From positions 1,364,001-1,428,000 of the forward strand of contig NGZR01000002.1 of NCBI GenBank assembly GCA_002197995.1: a stretch of 64,000 nt of DNA. The letters run 5' to 3'. The notes beneath the pieces were generated by a model. The model was not told the origin of the DNA. It made no database searches and saw only the letters and a list, made by a program, of their open reading frames with translations. Origin of the DNA: Gaeumannomyces sp. JS-464 (lineage: Eukaryota > Ascomycota > Sordariomycetes > Magnaporthales > Magnaporthaceae). A program made the position numbers and the translations under genes. Positions 35,138 to 47,159 of this stretch are shown piece by piece (position 1 is the first letter of the stretch; each line of letters starts with the position of its first letter).

Positions 35138-38100
35138 TTACGAATTCGAAATAAGACCCGAAACGGTGCCAGTGCTAAACCATCGGTTAAGGAGGTGTTT
35201 AAGCCTTAGCGGGTGGTAGTGTGGCGGCGTCGTCGGCTGGTACTTAATCTTCTTGTTGTCGGCTTTTTTAAGCTCGAGCTCGTTCGCTTTACTAATTAGG
35301 TACTTGGTCCGTTTTACGGCGGCAGTTTCGGCTTTTAACCACACCTTCCAATCCAGGACGGGCTGCAGCACCTTTTTAACCTGGATAAACTTAAAGCGCT
35401 TTAGCATAATAAAAGCGTAGCAGTCGCCCGCCGATACGAGCCCCGAAAGCTGCGACGATGTTAGCCCCGAGGTAAAAATGGCCATGGTCGACAGGTTTAG
35501 GTGCACGTCCTCCCACACCTCGCACAGCACGCCCTTAGCCGCCGCCAGGTCCTTAGGCATGTTGGACTCGGATAAAATGTCGCCGTACAAGTGGCCGACG
35601 CGCAGCACCGCTAGCAGGGTGCCCCGCGGGTATCGCTTTTTTGCCTCCCAAGCGTCCCTAACGAGCACCATGGCGTTTTCGCCGTAATCCGAGCGCCGCA
35701 GCACCTCGGCGAGCACTTGGGTGTACTGCAGCGTGTTCGGGTCGTTTTTGCCAAACACCTCCTGCCGCTTGCGCAGCGCCCGCCGCAAATTGTTCTCGGC
35801 TACCGCGTTCTTTCTTAGCACTACCTGGACGCACCCCAGGCGGTACCGCGCCCACAGCCGGTCCGCCTCTCCTTAATACGCAATCGCGTTCTGGGTAATC
35901 CAGTGGTATAGCGATTCGAGTCGAAAAGTGTTGTCCATTTTAACCGAAACGTTAATAAGGCAAAGCGCCGTTTCCATCGAAGCGCTTTTGTAAGTTTCAC
36001 CGAGCGCTTTTTTGCGCTTTTACACGGTCGATAAGACCGTCGTTGCGTCCTCGTCCTTGTCGTTATTAAGCAGCCGTACACCGTGCTTATGCCCGCACTT
36101 TAACACCGCACGTTTTTCGGTACCCTGTTATTTCGAAACCTATATGCTTTTTAAGTGCTTGCCGATAATGTTATCCGTAATAGCAAATAAGTCGTTTTGC
36201 ATCCGCTGCGAACCGAGGCATTTAATAGCATATTCGGCCGCCAAATCCACATTTAAAAGCAGTAACTTTATAACCTTTTCCAGCGCATCCTTATGTAACC
36301 GGGCCGCGTCCACGTACCGTTTTTATTTCATTTTAATATTACTAAGTCGGAAGTAAATAAAAAAGCGGTCCTTTTCGTCCTCGCGGTTTATAGTTACGTG
36401 CTGCTCGGTTTATAAAAAAAGTTGGTATAGCGTTTCGAGCTGCGCTAGGTTTTTAGTTTTAATCGAAACGTTAACGAAGCAAAGCGCGGTTTCCATCGCA
36501 GCCGCCCGGTGTTCGTTACCCAATGCCTTTTTACGCTCCCATACCGCCAGTAAAACCGTAACCGCGTTTTTATCCTTATCGTTATTAAGTAGCCGTATAC
36601 CGTACTTGTGCCCACAAGCCAGCACGGACGGCTTTTCGAATCCCTGCCTTTTCGCGCCCTAAATAATTTCCAAATGTTTACTAATAGTGTTATCCGTAAT
36701 GATAAATAAGTCGTTTTGCATTTGTTGCGAGCCGAGGCATTTAACGGCACATTCGGTTGCTTGGTTTACGTTTAGCGGCAATAGCTTTATAACTTTTTCC
36801 AGCGCAGCTTTATGTAATCGTGCGGCATTTACGTATTTTTTTTGCTTTATTTTAATGTCGCCGAAACGGGAATAAATTACAAAGCGCTTTTTCTCGTTTT
36901 CGCGGTTTGTCGTCCTTAGTCCCAATTCCGTCCATAAAACGAGCTGGTATTGTTATTCCGCAATATTAAACTTGCCGTTTTTAATAAGGATATCGCAGTA
37001 ATTTTTAAGCAAGCTTCGCACGATAGCTTTTAAAGTCCCGGCTTTAAAAACTGCCTTATTTTTATAAACCTTTCGGCACATAGCTTCGGCCTTTTAATTG
37101 CGACCAAGCCTTATAAAAGCCACTAATTGCTTATGCTTATATCGCATTACCTCGACTTTTAAACCCCGGCGCTAGGTTTTAATTTTTAAAATGGCCGGTT
37201 CGGAACACAGCTGGCGAAGCTGCTTAAGGATTTAAAAAGTGCCCTATTCGAAAAGCAATTCGTTTTCGTTAAGCTCGGGCATATCCTGTTGCTTTACCAG
37301 TCGGAAGATTTCATCCCAGTTAAAATATTACTTTAGCGAGGGTTTACCTCTGTAACCTTTAAACGGGACACCCGTGCCGTTTTTAACAGCAGGCGGCAGG
37401 TCGTGGTCCAATCCCAATCCGTTTTCGGGACGATAGTCGCAGCTTTCCCGGCCGCAAATTAAAGCAGGCAGGACTTCGGAATCACCCAACCCTTTTTCGC
37501 TCCTTACCTAATTTCCGGTTCCTAAGTTTACGGCTTTGCCGTTATTTTTGCTGTTTTCGTCGTTAAGTAGGTCGTTGCGGTTCGGCGGGAAAAACAGTGC
37601 GATGTTATGCAAATGCTTCTTAATGTGCTTGCGCAGTTGCTCCTGTGCGCCCGGCATACTCGGGTCCGGGAATTTATTTTCGATAACGTCCGGATAGCCG
37701 CCACAAAAAGCGCAGCTATCGAAGAACAGCGCGCCTTTGCGCCGGGCGAACTCCATTATGGTGGGCAGTAGCGATTTGGGTATGTCCTTTTAATCCCGGA
37801 TAAAGTGCTTAAAGTCTTGCTCGCTGTTAAATTCTTTGTGCCCTCCGGGTATTTTAATGTGCTATTGCTCGGGTATGTGGGCGTGCATGTGGCGGAGCAG
37901 GCCCTCGAACGTGTTCGGCACGTTAAACGGCGCGTCGCACTTTTCGAAAATGCAAAAGTAAAGCTCGAAGTTTTGGATAATATGGTAGCTGTTTTTTTTT
38001 CCCGTAGTTAGTAACCGCTTTTTTTTTCGCTTAATGGAGTCGTTTTTTCTTTTTGGGGCTTAGTTTATAAACACACTTTTAGCGATCCATCCCCGCTTTT

Positions 38101-38915
38101 CGGGCGGGGAAATACAAGCGGTAATACGGGCACACGAAGCCGTCCTTGCCAGTGATATCGGGCGGTTTGGGAAAGCCATAATAACGCAAAGTAGCCGACA
38201 CCACGCTTTCCGGCCGCTCGGGCTGGCGCATTTCGGGCGTGTTTCGGAGTTTGGTGTTTTAGGTTTTAATGTAAGTCGTGCCCTTGTTTGCTGGAAGCGT
38301 TACGTGAACTTAAAGCAAAGCGGCTAAACCGCTAACCGTGTGCTGGGGTGCCGGCGTTGGGCTTGTTTGCCCGCGCCCGTGGCCCGGTGGACACATTGCA
38401 GCCGGTTTTGGAAACGGATCGGCCGGCGGACCGATGGCTTTTTTCGCTTTATGTGATTTTAAATAAGCAAACTTTATCCGCCGTTAAGCGAAAAATTCTG
38501 TTATTTTTTCCTTAACGACTTTTATAGCTCGTTTTAAATCGTCGCCCCGCTCGAGCTTTTCCGCCGCTATTTTAAAAAACAGGTCGTACACCTGGTTAGG
38601 CCCCGGTTTTTTACGGTAGCGATTAATACGCTCTTGGCGATTTTTGGCCCCGGCGTTTTAAACCCGTTTCGCAAATCCGTAAAGCCGGTCGATCGTGTTT
38701 TCGATATGCCTTTATAGTGCTGCGGTACCGAATGTCGGGCCCGCCGATGTTTCCTCCTCGTCCGCCGAGCTTTCGGGCGAGGATAAGCTAGTAAAAAACA
38801 GTGATAACGTATTACTGCCTCTATCGCTAGCGTAATTACCTTCGCTTTCGCCCAATCCGGTAAAAGTTCGCTCCGCTGCGGCAAAGTGGTCGTGGCTTGG
38901 CGATTTTCCGGGCAT
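35138..38915 (-). pseudogene. C2H2 zinc finger-TPR protein (NLR-like, no NTPase seen), about 1.2 kb codons, lightly to moderately damaged
   Basis: Minus strand. The first readable Met is at 38915, with a Ser/Glu-rich opening and then RHIENTIDRLYGFAN-type sequence, the helical start common to fungal NLR and zinc-finger proteins. Near 37985-37850 a C2H2 finger reads YFCIFEKCDAPFNVPNTFEG then LLRHMHAHIPEQ. At 37700-37590 a second, acuF-like finger reads DSCAFCGGYPDVI and EQLRKHIKKHLHNIALFFPP. From 37400 to 35138 come repeated TPR/kinesin-light-chain-like units (CGHKYGIRLLNNDKDKNAVT twice, and AVAENNLRRALRKRQEVFGK). The last 227 codons are open. TPR arrays in such proteins act as sensors; the executor domain is unclear. 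Stops are mainly TAA/TAG at Gln-like sites. Confidence 0.78.
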
Positions 38916-39689
38916 TACGACGGGCGTGGCTGCCGTCGCTAATGCTGCAGGAAGGCGGCCGAGATTAAGTTTTAGCGATTATAGCAGTAGCCCGATGGCG
39001 TCGCATATTTGTGGAACGTTTTTAAGCCGAAAATCGATCGACCTGTGGCCGTGTTCGTTTACGCCAAGCTTAGCGCACCAAATATTAAACTCGGCCATTT
39101 AACGACCGGCCCGTTCGTTAAAGTCGTGTTCGTTTTTTTCATTTTCCTTTTTAAGCTTCCGCATTAATATTTGGCAATCGGCTGCTTAAAAAGTAAAACT
39201 GCCCGAAAGTTTAAATAATTTCGCGGTAGCCATTTTCTTTTAATTTTAAAATTGCAAGCTTTCCGCGGCGTTATTTTCCAAATTTTGGACCTGGAAATGC
39301 CGCAGTCGATTTTTGTGGAAATTTAACCTAGCCGGGGATGCGGCGCATGTTTTGTATTAAGTATTAATTTACCCGCAAATGCAATACGCCGAGCGTATCC
39401 GTGCCGCGGCAAACGCGGTTAAATACGAGTAGCAGCAAATATAAGTGGCTAACAACCATAAAGGGTTACGCACATGCAAAGGGGGGAGCTAAAAGGCAGC
39501 CCAACTGTCCTAGCTGCCTAATAAAAACAAGCAAAGCTGGGCATTCCTAAAGTGAAATATTGCGCAAAAAGCAAAACGAAGTTTAAAATAAACACGTTTT
39601 ATTTAAAGCGCTCCCTTTAAAAATCACCTTAGTTTAATACACCCATATGGCAGCTTCGGTTATTTCGCGATGTCGTTTTAATATTCCAT
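38916..39689. other. Divergent intergenic region
   Basis: This separates the minus-strand TPR gene from the plus-strand subtilisin gene and so should have held both promoters. No specific element is recognised. Confidence 0.3.
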
Positions 39690-42600
39690 ATGCTAGCGTT
39701 CCAACTGCGGCGCGAGCGGGATAAGGACGGGGAAAACGACGACAACGCATAGCTAGTGCCGAAGCAATGCTTAAACGATTGCTACGTCGATATTATAAAT
39801 ATTAAAGCGGCTGTGTTAGCATTTCGCGGCGAATGGAGGCCCGGGCTGGATAAGGCCGTCGTAACCCAGTTATTAAAGGCATTGGAAAGCCGCATCCCGA
39901 AAAGATTTAGGTTATTTAAATAAAAGGTACGAGCGCGATCCGCCACAATTATTATGCCGGGATGTAACGATGTAACGGCTTGCTAACCAGTAAAGGATGC
40001 CCGCTTATTAAGCCCCCGTTTTTTTAGCCGTTTACGACTGGCGGCGCCACGGCCGATAACCCGACGAAGCAGTTCCTAAAATTGCATGCGCTCCAAGCCC
40101 GAACCTGGGAAATCGCGCGTAAAGTAAATCTCGAGCAAAATAAAGCAAGCGGGATGGAAAGTAACGACGACGAAAACGGCACCGGAGGTTGGACGACGGA
40201 AACAGCGGACGAAAAGAAGGTGCAACGTTACTTGGCCGAAATGGCTAGCGCCATTCGCTTTTTCCGCCGCGAGGAGATTTTAAAAAAGACGCACGAGCGG
40301 GAAAAGTTTGTAAAAATCATCCAAAAAGCGAGCCGCCACTTGTTAAAACTATACTTCGAACCACCTTAGGCAGGAAACACGCTCCCGAACCTGGCAAAAC
40401 ACCCGAGTAACGGCGTTAAAAAGCTGGCCGACAGCGTGTATAGCCTTTTAAGTTAGCACTGGAATTGCAAATGCCGTTAGCGGCGGCCTTCGAGTGCTTA
40501 GGAGGCCCGCTTTAGCTTAACCCGTTACCGCTAATTCCTGCTAAAAGCCGTTGCGGCGCCACAGCCGGGGCGTGCTTTACATAACATCGACGCTAAATTC
40601 GAAATCCTTTTCCCCGTTTATAAAAATTACGTTATTTGGAAGGTGACCGACGTCCGTGTTATAGCTTACATGTAAGCAATTTCTTTTTGTTTCCCTTTGT
40701 CGCGCTAAGCTGCTGTAAACAAATAACTTACCAAACCGCGTAAACATAAACTAGCAGCGAAAATCCCGAAATCCCTAATTAACAACAATTTTTGCCCCTT
40801 AATGCTAAATGCCGACGCAATAAAGGTTAATTTGTGGGCTAAGCACGAAAAACAAATGCTTTGGGCCTTTCATCCACCGGCGCCGGGAAAGGCCTGTAAA
40901 CACTTTGTTATAAAGTCGCTCCACGAGCTTTTAAAGGATAACCTTGCCGCACTATCCACGGCACGCATTTCGAGGCACAACTATAGGGACAAATTAACGT
41001 TAGCCTATATTTTAACCACGTTCGTTTTGTATTTGTACCCGGGCATTTAGCTTTAAACGGAATGCTGTTAAAGCAGCGATAAAATCTTGTTTACGCGGTG
41101 CGCCGGCGCTAAAAACCGGCTGTTTGCAATAAAGCAACCATACTTTTCGGCCGACCTATTACGCCGGTAAAAAAAACCTAAGGCCGACCCCGTAATAATG
41201 TTTCGGTATTACCTCCATTTAGCAGTGTTAACTTTCGGTATTATGCTTTTAAAAATTACCACCCGTACTAAGTTCGATGCGCTGTGCGGAAAGAACCGGC
41301 GCGATAGGGGTTGGTTAAACGAAGCATGTCGGATGGCGATGATGCCCAGCAATGTGGATGGCGCCCTGGCATTAAACGCGCTTAAACAGCTTAAGAAGCA
41401 CTCGTCGCGGGATGTCCCTTCCTCCTTTTGCGAAGCGATCCGCGCTTGCCTGGTTTTCCGCCCGCCGAGCGCCTTGTTAAACTAGTTGCTGTTCGAAAAG
41501 GGGCCTTTACGCTTTTACGTGCTTACATGCGTGGTGGCTCCGTTAGCGACCGCTTTGGAAAAAGGATATGGTATATAACTGGCTAACCTAATGGACGAAA
41601 AAGACATTCGTCCGCAAAAAGTCTTAAATCCGCTCCCACTTCGAGCTAAACCTCCTAATGCCTTTAATGGAATGGCAAAAAATTAGGGTAAGTATACATC
41701 CTTTTGGAAAACTGCTTCGCAAAACCTTTAATAGCTATTAACGTCCATAGCGCCGAAACGGGACGACACGCAATATTAACGTTAGGCTTATTTTTGCGGC
41801 GGCAAAAAGGATTTTATAAATGGCGCCAAATATAAATATGCCACAATGCCTTCGCTATTTTTCTCTTTTTCCAACCCATAATTTTGCAGTTTTGTGCTAA
41901 TAACGAAACCAGGATAAAATAAACTAAATAATGGTTTGGGTTTTATAACGATATGTTAAACCGGGTTTATCGTAATAAGCGAAGTATTTATCGCCGCAAT
42001 TAAAAAAAAGTGGCTATTGCAATACTGGACAGCGGCATCGAGCTGTCCGAAATACAAAAGGATTAGTATCTCCCTAAACGTAAAGTCGTATATCGGAACT
42101 GGGTCGACGGCGAGGCTTTGGGAAATAACCCGTCCCAAAACTGGAAGGATAACGTCGGTTACGGCACGCATTTTTCCACTTTCCTGGCTAAAGTCGCGCT
42201 TATGGCCGATATTTATATTGCCCGAGTGTTTAAGCGGTCGCGACCAGATTTGCGCACAAAAACAAAAAATGTTGCCCAGGTAAACCGGCCCCCGCACTTC
42301 CCTTATAGTATTAATCGTGTTATGCCAGTTATACCATTTCCATTACATTCGATAGGGACATTAACAAAGCTAACATTATTTAGGCGATTTGGCACGCTGT
42401 CGATAAGTGGAAGGTTAACATTATTATTATGTCGTTTGGCTTCGCCGCAGCTTAAAATGCCGCAAACCCCAAAAATTCCATGCTTTAAGCGATTAAGCAC
42501 GCCGCGGCCCAAGGCGTGAGCCTGTTCGCAGCCGCATCCAACGATGGCAAAAACCGGCAGGACGAAGTGGCGTGGCCGGCCCGGGCGCCCGAGGTAATAT

Positions 42601-43004
42601 GCGTTCACTCGTTTAACGGCGCTGGCAACCCGTTAAACTTCACGCCCGGCGCCGATAAGGACCAAACCCTCGCCGTGGTAGGCGAGGCCGTCCTGTCTGC
42701 ATGGCCCGAAAGGTTAAGGCGCGGCCAACACTACTACATAAGCGGCACGTCGTGTGCAGCCCCCATCGCGGCCGGCATGGCCGCCGTCGTTTTCGACTAC
42801 GCCCGTGCCTTTTTCACGAACGACGAATGGCTGGAGCTGCGCAAAGTCGGGGGCCTTCGCCGCATGTTCGACAAGTTAACTCACTCCAGGACCCGTAACT
42901 ACTTTTATATCCGGCCGTGGCAAACATTTAGCGGGCAGCGGACGGATGGATGGATCCAAGGTGAAATTAGGATGGCTTTCGGGCCGTTAATAAGGTTAAC
43001 CTAA
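39690..43004 (+). pseudogene. DUF7580-subtilisin (peptidase S8) protein, catalytic His changed to Tyr
   Basis: The + strand opens near 39690 (LAFQLRRERDKDGENDD). DUF7580 segments follow at 40800-41480: AIKVNLWAKHEKQMLWAFH, HNYRDKLTLAYILTTFVLYL, and MFRYYLHLAVLTFGIMLLKI. The S8 domain begins at 42010 with VAIAILDSGIELS (Asp 42028-42030), then KDNVGYGTHFSTFLAKVALM, in which the catalytic His is Tyr (42160-42162). Next come WKVNIIIMSFGFAAA and the oxyanion Asn region GVSLFAAASNDGKN, then YYISGTSCAAPIAAGMAAVV (Ser 42750-42752). A possible intron lies at about 42280-42331. From 42516 to the stop at 43002-43004 the frame is open and little mutated. It ends 153 bp from the gasdermin-like gene, convergently. 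In Podospora a subtilisin (HET-Q2) activates the gasdermin HET-Q1; the same role is inferred here. Confidence 0.87.
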
Positions 43005-43157
43005 TGTAAAGCGCTTAAAGTTGTTTACACAAAGCTTTTGGTCGCGCGGAAAAGGATATATAGTAAACTTAGCATCGCGAGGTTGTTTAAATCACACGAT
43101 TATAAATGAGGCAATTGGTTTAGGAGGCGCCCTCCGGCCTACTATTTAAACCTGGTG

Positions 43158-43898
43158 CTAAATTTCCACAATCTCTGCGTCCGGAAACTCCTCAAGTATA
43201 TCTTCCTCTCCCAGCGGTTTCATGTCCTAAAACGGGGGCTCCCCCTCCCCGCCGTCGTCGCTAATGCCGTACTGGCCGCCACTAAGGTCCTTGTACCTAA
43301 CCTGGCCGTCCCCTTTAGGCGAGATCTTAATGGCGCGGTAAGCGAATACGATGTTAGACGAGGCCGGGCCGTGCAAAACGTCGCGCGAGGCGCCAAAGCT
43401 CAGGTCGACCTTAAACCGGGGCCCGTGCTCCGCGCTGCTGTTACTGGATACGGCGAAGCCGGTGGCGATCTTAAAGCCCGTAATTATGTACACGCGCCTG
43501 CCGCTAAAAAAGGAGATTGTGTCCCGGAGGAAGTCCTAAACGCGGGGCGACGCGGTAATGCTGTCCTTAACAAACTGCTCGTCCGGCTCGAACTCGACCG
43601 TCTCGAGCACCTCGCACCGGTACGTGTCGTGCTTGTCGCTAGCGAACGCGTAGATTAGGCTGCCGCTGCTGGCGAGCCCCTGGCCCAAACTCCCCATAAC
43701 GCTCTTCACGGCCTTGTTTTGGAAGTCGACGGTGCCGGTCTGGTTAACGAGGCCCGTCGGGACCGAAAGTGCCTCATCTTGATTTAGCGGCGCCGTTAAA
43801 CGCCTAAGGCTTGAGAAGATGCTGCCCAGCCTCGGTGCCGTGGGGCTTTCGGGCGAGATATCGAAGCGTAGGGCACGAAAATACAGCAATGTCGGCAT
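43158..43898 (-). pseudogene. Gasdermin-like protein (RCD-1/HET-Q1 family), two premature stops
   Basis: One minus-strand frame of 246 codons runs from ATG 43898 to TAG 43158, with only two internal TAG codons (at PRV-DFL and PPF-DMK, Gln expected). It has YFRALRFDI near the start, then DTYRCEVLETVEFEPDEQFV, FFSGRRVYIITGFKIATGFA, FKVDLSFGAS, SSNIVFAYRAIKISPKG and a very acidic tail (EEDILEEFPDAEIVEI). Fungal gasdermins are 250-280 residues, and the VYIITGxKIAxGF ... NIVFAYR pattern is what I recall of RCD-1/HET-Q1. They form membrane pores after proteolytic removal of a short C-terminal piece. The tail after about residue 205 is the candidate inhibitory piece. A subtilisin gene ends 153 bp away. 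Homology is by eye and needs a profile or structure check. Confidence 0.68.
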
Positions 43899-44559
43899 TG
43901 CTTATGCTGCTTTAGGGCGAGGGCGTGTTGGTGACGGCCTAGCGAGGCATGCCGTTGTGTACAATGTGCCCCGAGGCAAAAGCCCATGCGACCGAACGAA
44001 ACTTAGCGCCGAAAACCCCTCGTTTGCCCGAATGCCATCGCACAAACCGGGCGACAGTGCGCTACAGGCAACTGGGCTAATCAGGATAAGGGTGTTAAGG
44101 GCTTTGCGTAAAACCGACCGGTGGCTAAGGCTGGCGTGCCCGAAACGTTTAAATATGCCGAAATGGAGGGAAAACGGGTGCAAACACCGGACTTGTGGCC
44201 CGTGGCGCAAGTTACGTAAATTCGGCATTGATAGGGCAAAGAAGATTAAGCAAAGTTTATTAATATCACATCGCGGTGAAGATAACACGAGCCTCGTTTG
44301 GGGTTTGCGATAAGAGCTAACCTGGTTCGAACACTTGCAAAAATTGTCGAAACCATTAAAATCTAGTAATAAGCAAAAGGAAATTTCACAAAGGGCGCCA
44401 GGCCTCGAAGCCACCGACTTAAGGGATTTGAATTAATTTGGGGCTAATTAACAGGTTTAGGAACCCATTATAAGGATATAGCTAAAAGCTTGTAGCAAAG
44501 TAATCGGCGTGGCGAGGTTACTTTTAGCGCTTTTACACAAGGCAACACCTTTTTCTCGG
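43899..44559. other. No gene recognised
   Basis: Overlapping open frames on both strands (43819-44313 + and 43902-44414 -) are long but mutually exclusive and lack motifs. The region separates the gasdermin-like gene from the zinc-finger NLR-type gene on the same strand. Confidence 0.3.
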
Positions 44560-46240
44560 TTCCATTACCGACTTAAACTCGCTCTTTTCCGTCACCTCCT
44601 GTAACACTGTGGCCGCCGAGTGGCTTAAGCGGATTTTAAAAAAAGGGAGGTTAATTCGATATCGAAAGGGCGGCTCGACTGGGCAGCGCCACCCCGGTCG
44701 CCTTGTCGCCTTAAGGTTTTATCCTCGAGCTTGTCGTCGAAATAGTTACTGCCGTCGAAGGAATTAAGTATACCCCCTAAATTAGCTAACTTCGATTTAT
44801 TGTAATCGGCGTTATCGTAGTCGCACAGCTGCAGCTCGGTCTTTTCCGCCCCCTTAACATCCGTCTTTTCGATCTAACAGCTAAAGGGGGTTTCGGGATC
44901 TCTTTTTTGGAAGTTTCCATGCATCGGGCTTTTCCGTTAAATCGTGTAATTCAGTTTTGGGCCACGGAAAAGCGCGGAAAGCAAAGCCGTAGGCCTTTTC
45001 CAAAACGTGGTCGATAAGGTCCGGTGCATCCATCTTTTGGCCTTTGGATGGGCAAAATGGGCAATCCGTAATTCCCATCTTTTAAATCGCAAACCGGGAA
45101 AAAAAGGCAAACATGTGATTTTTTCGTAAGCTCGCCTTTGTGGTTGGTTGGTTTTAAGGTAAGCCCACATGGTTTTTATCGAAGGTTGCCCCGTGGCGTC
45201 GCCCCCACAAAACGGACGCCGCCACCACGGTAAGTGGCTTTTTTTCACATACGCTTCCCCCTCCCTTTTTAAGCTGAAAAGGAAAGGGTAATAAGGCATT
45301 ATTTGGCGATGATGTATAAGGGTAAAAATCCTCGATAAGGTGCTGCTTAAATGGATTTAATGTTACTTACTTAACGTGGTGTTATAACGAGATAGTAAAG
45401 GATAAGTGCTTTACGTACTCCCGTAGCTTAGGGTTTTTAAATGTTTTTACCTATAATGGCTAACGGTATTAGGAATATCGAAGGGTTTCGCGACTTACGG
45501 GTGTGTTTAGGGGTTCGGGTAACTCGGTGGCGAAGGCGATTTACATTAGCTATAACCGGGCGACTCCGGGTGTATACCGCTTGGCTGCAGCGCAACTTAG
45601 TATTCCCTTTTTTGTAAATGCTCGAGCGAAGTTTAAGATCGCAAGCGCTACGTTCGACACTTTGGGACTTGGTGCATCGGCAGGTAATGGCCTTTAGCGA
45701 GGCGAACCCCGGCGGGCGCATCGGGGACAAGTGTTTAGTACGGGGCTCGTGCTTTTTAATTGCTCCCCGAAAGTTTTTACGCGGGCGGGAGCTGGTATCG
45801 TCGCCTAAGATTCGCATCGATAAGGTGCTTTTGGATATTAAACAGCCTCGATAGGTTTAGCTCGTTAAGGGAGCGCTTATGCTTTGTCGGCCGGTAAAGG
45901 AACAGGCACTTAATGTGCCTTTTTAGTTCCTGGTGTATGTTGGGGGCGAATGTTTTGTCGGCTTTACGGCTTCGCGATGCTTATCCGGTGCGGTAAATCG
46001 CTTCGCACGCCGAAGCTAAGCGCTTAATATTTAATTTAACGTTTTTAACGGTGTAAATAAGATTTTCCTCTGCCCGCGAAAGTTTAACGTAGCAATCCAA
46101 GCACATGAGAAAATTTAAGAGGATATTTCTTACCATTTCCAAATGTAAATGAAATATGCTGCCATAATTTCCCCCGATAACCATAAAGTTCCTAAAGCTA
46201 TCTTTTATACCTTCGCTTAACCGAAAAGCCATAGCTTAAG
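44560..46240 (-). pseudogene. N-terminal region of a zinc-finger NLR-type protein
   Basis: Minus strand, from 46232. It has MAFRLSEGIKDSFRNFMVIG, then KRLASACEAIYRTG and NLSRLFNIQKHLIDANLRRR, a block I know as the leader of fungal NLR and zinc-finger proteins (SxLxxIQxxLIxANLRRRxRF). A Ser/Arg/Lys-rich linker follows (45817-45437). At about 45200-44950 the frame gives WAYLKTNQPQRRAYEKITCL, a CPFCPSKGQKMDAPDLIDHV finger, and YGFAFRAFPWP, again the standard domain that precedes NTPase or TPR parts. It ends with a Glu/Asp-rich segment near 44750. No NACHT or repeat domain follows before the gasdermin-like gene, so the protein was cut short or always short. Several frames need joining. Confidence 0.6.
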
Positions 46241-47159
46241 AGAATTTGTTAAAGCAGTCCCCGAGATAATCCTGCACTAAAGGTTCCATATTGCTTAAAC
46301 TCCAGTAGGCTTTGTCGTCCTCGCAATAGTGTGGTGACGAGGGGAAAGGGGGTGGTTTGGGTGGTTTAGGTGGTTTCGTGTAGTAGCTGCTAAAATGAAA
46401 AGGCGGGTGAAAGTTAGTGGCAAAAAGCTGGGTTTAAATACTTACGGACAAAAGTGGAACAAAGCCAAGGATAAGGGAAAAGGCAAAAAGAGAGGAAAGA
46501 AAATAACAAAGGGGAAAAAAAAGCAAAAGGAGAATGAAACAGCAAAAGGAAAATGGAATAGCAAAAAAAAACGGACAAGCAAAAGGAAAATGAAGCACAA
46601 AGGGAAATGGCATAGCAAATGGAAAATGGAACGAGGAAACGAAATATGCAAAAAAAGCGTAAGGCTTTCGCGCCGGTTCGGTTCATTTTACCACAATCGA
46701 GGAATCCTCGTCCCCGCCCTTTAGCTTTTCAGCTTTATCGGACGTATCGAACTTCGCGTCCAAATCCTATCGAGTAACCGTGGTGTTAACGGCTACCAGC
46801 TCCATCTCTTCCTCTTTCTCCTCGTTATCCCCTGGCTTTCCCATTAGGAAGGCCGTCCGGTCCGAAAACAGTTCGCCTTTCACCACAGCTATTAAAAGCC
46901 TAATAAAGCAGCAATCGCAAACCCAAAAGTCCTTTTAATCCCCTCGCTTTTAAAGAGCCGCACAGCTGCAGTAATAAACACTGTAATAAAAAATAGTACC
47001 CATTCGAACTCGCCATTTCGCAAATACTGTGCTGCTACTTCGGTAGCGGCCACTTCGAAACGGTGCCAAGAGCCGGTGGCACCGACTTTGGCAGTTTCGA
47101 CGGAAAGCAAGTCCCGATGCAGGAGGACCCGTACCCGTTAATGTATTTAAACAAGCAAA
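46241..47159. other. Purine-rich low-complexity stretch and a possible small membrane protein
   Basis: From 46440 to 46650 the + strand is an imperfect tandem of AGCAAAAGGAAAATGGAA-type words, giving Lys-rich or Phe-rich spurious ORFs. On the minus strand 47110-46892 an open frame encodes AATEVAAQYLRNGEFEW and a hydrophobic helix (VLFFITVFITAAVRLF). It could be a real small protein but is not recognised. Confidence 0.35.

Noticed and set aside
43819..44414. 164- and 170-codon ORFs on opposite strands
   Set aside because: They exclude each other and neither shows a motif; the real gene nearby is the gasdermin-like frame ending at 43898.
46395..46724. 109-codon Lys-rich ORF
   Set aside because: It arises from a purine-rich tandem repeat and has no conserved feature.
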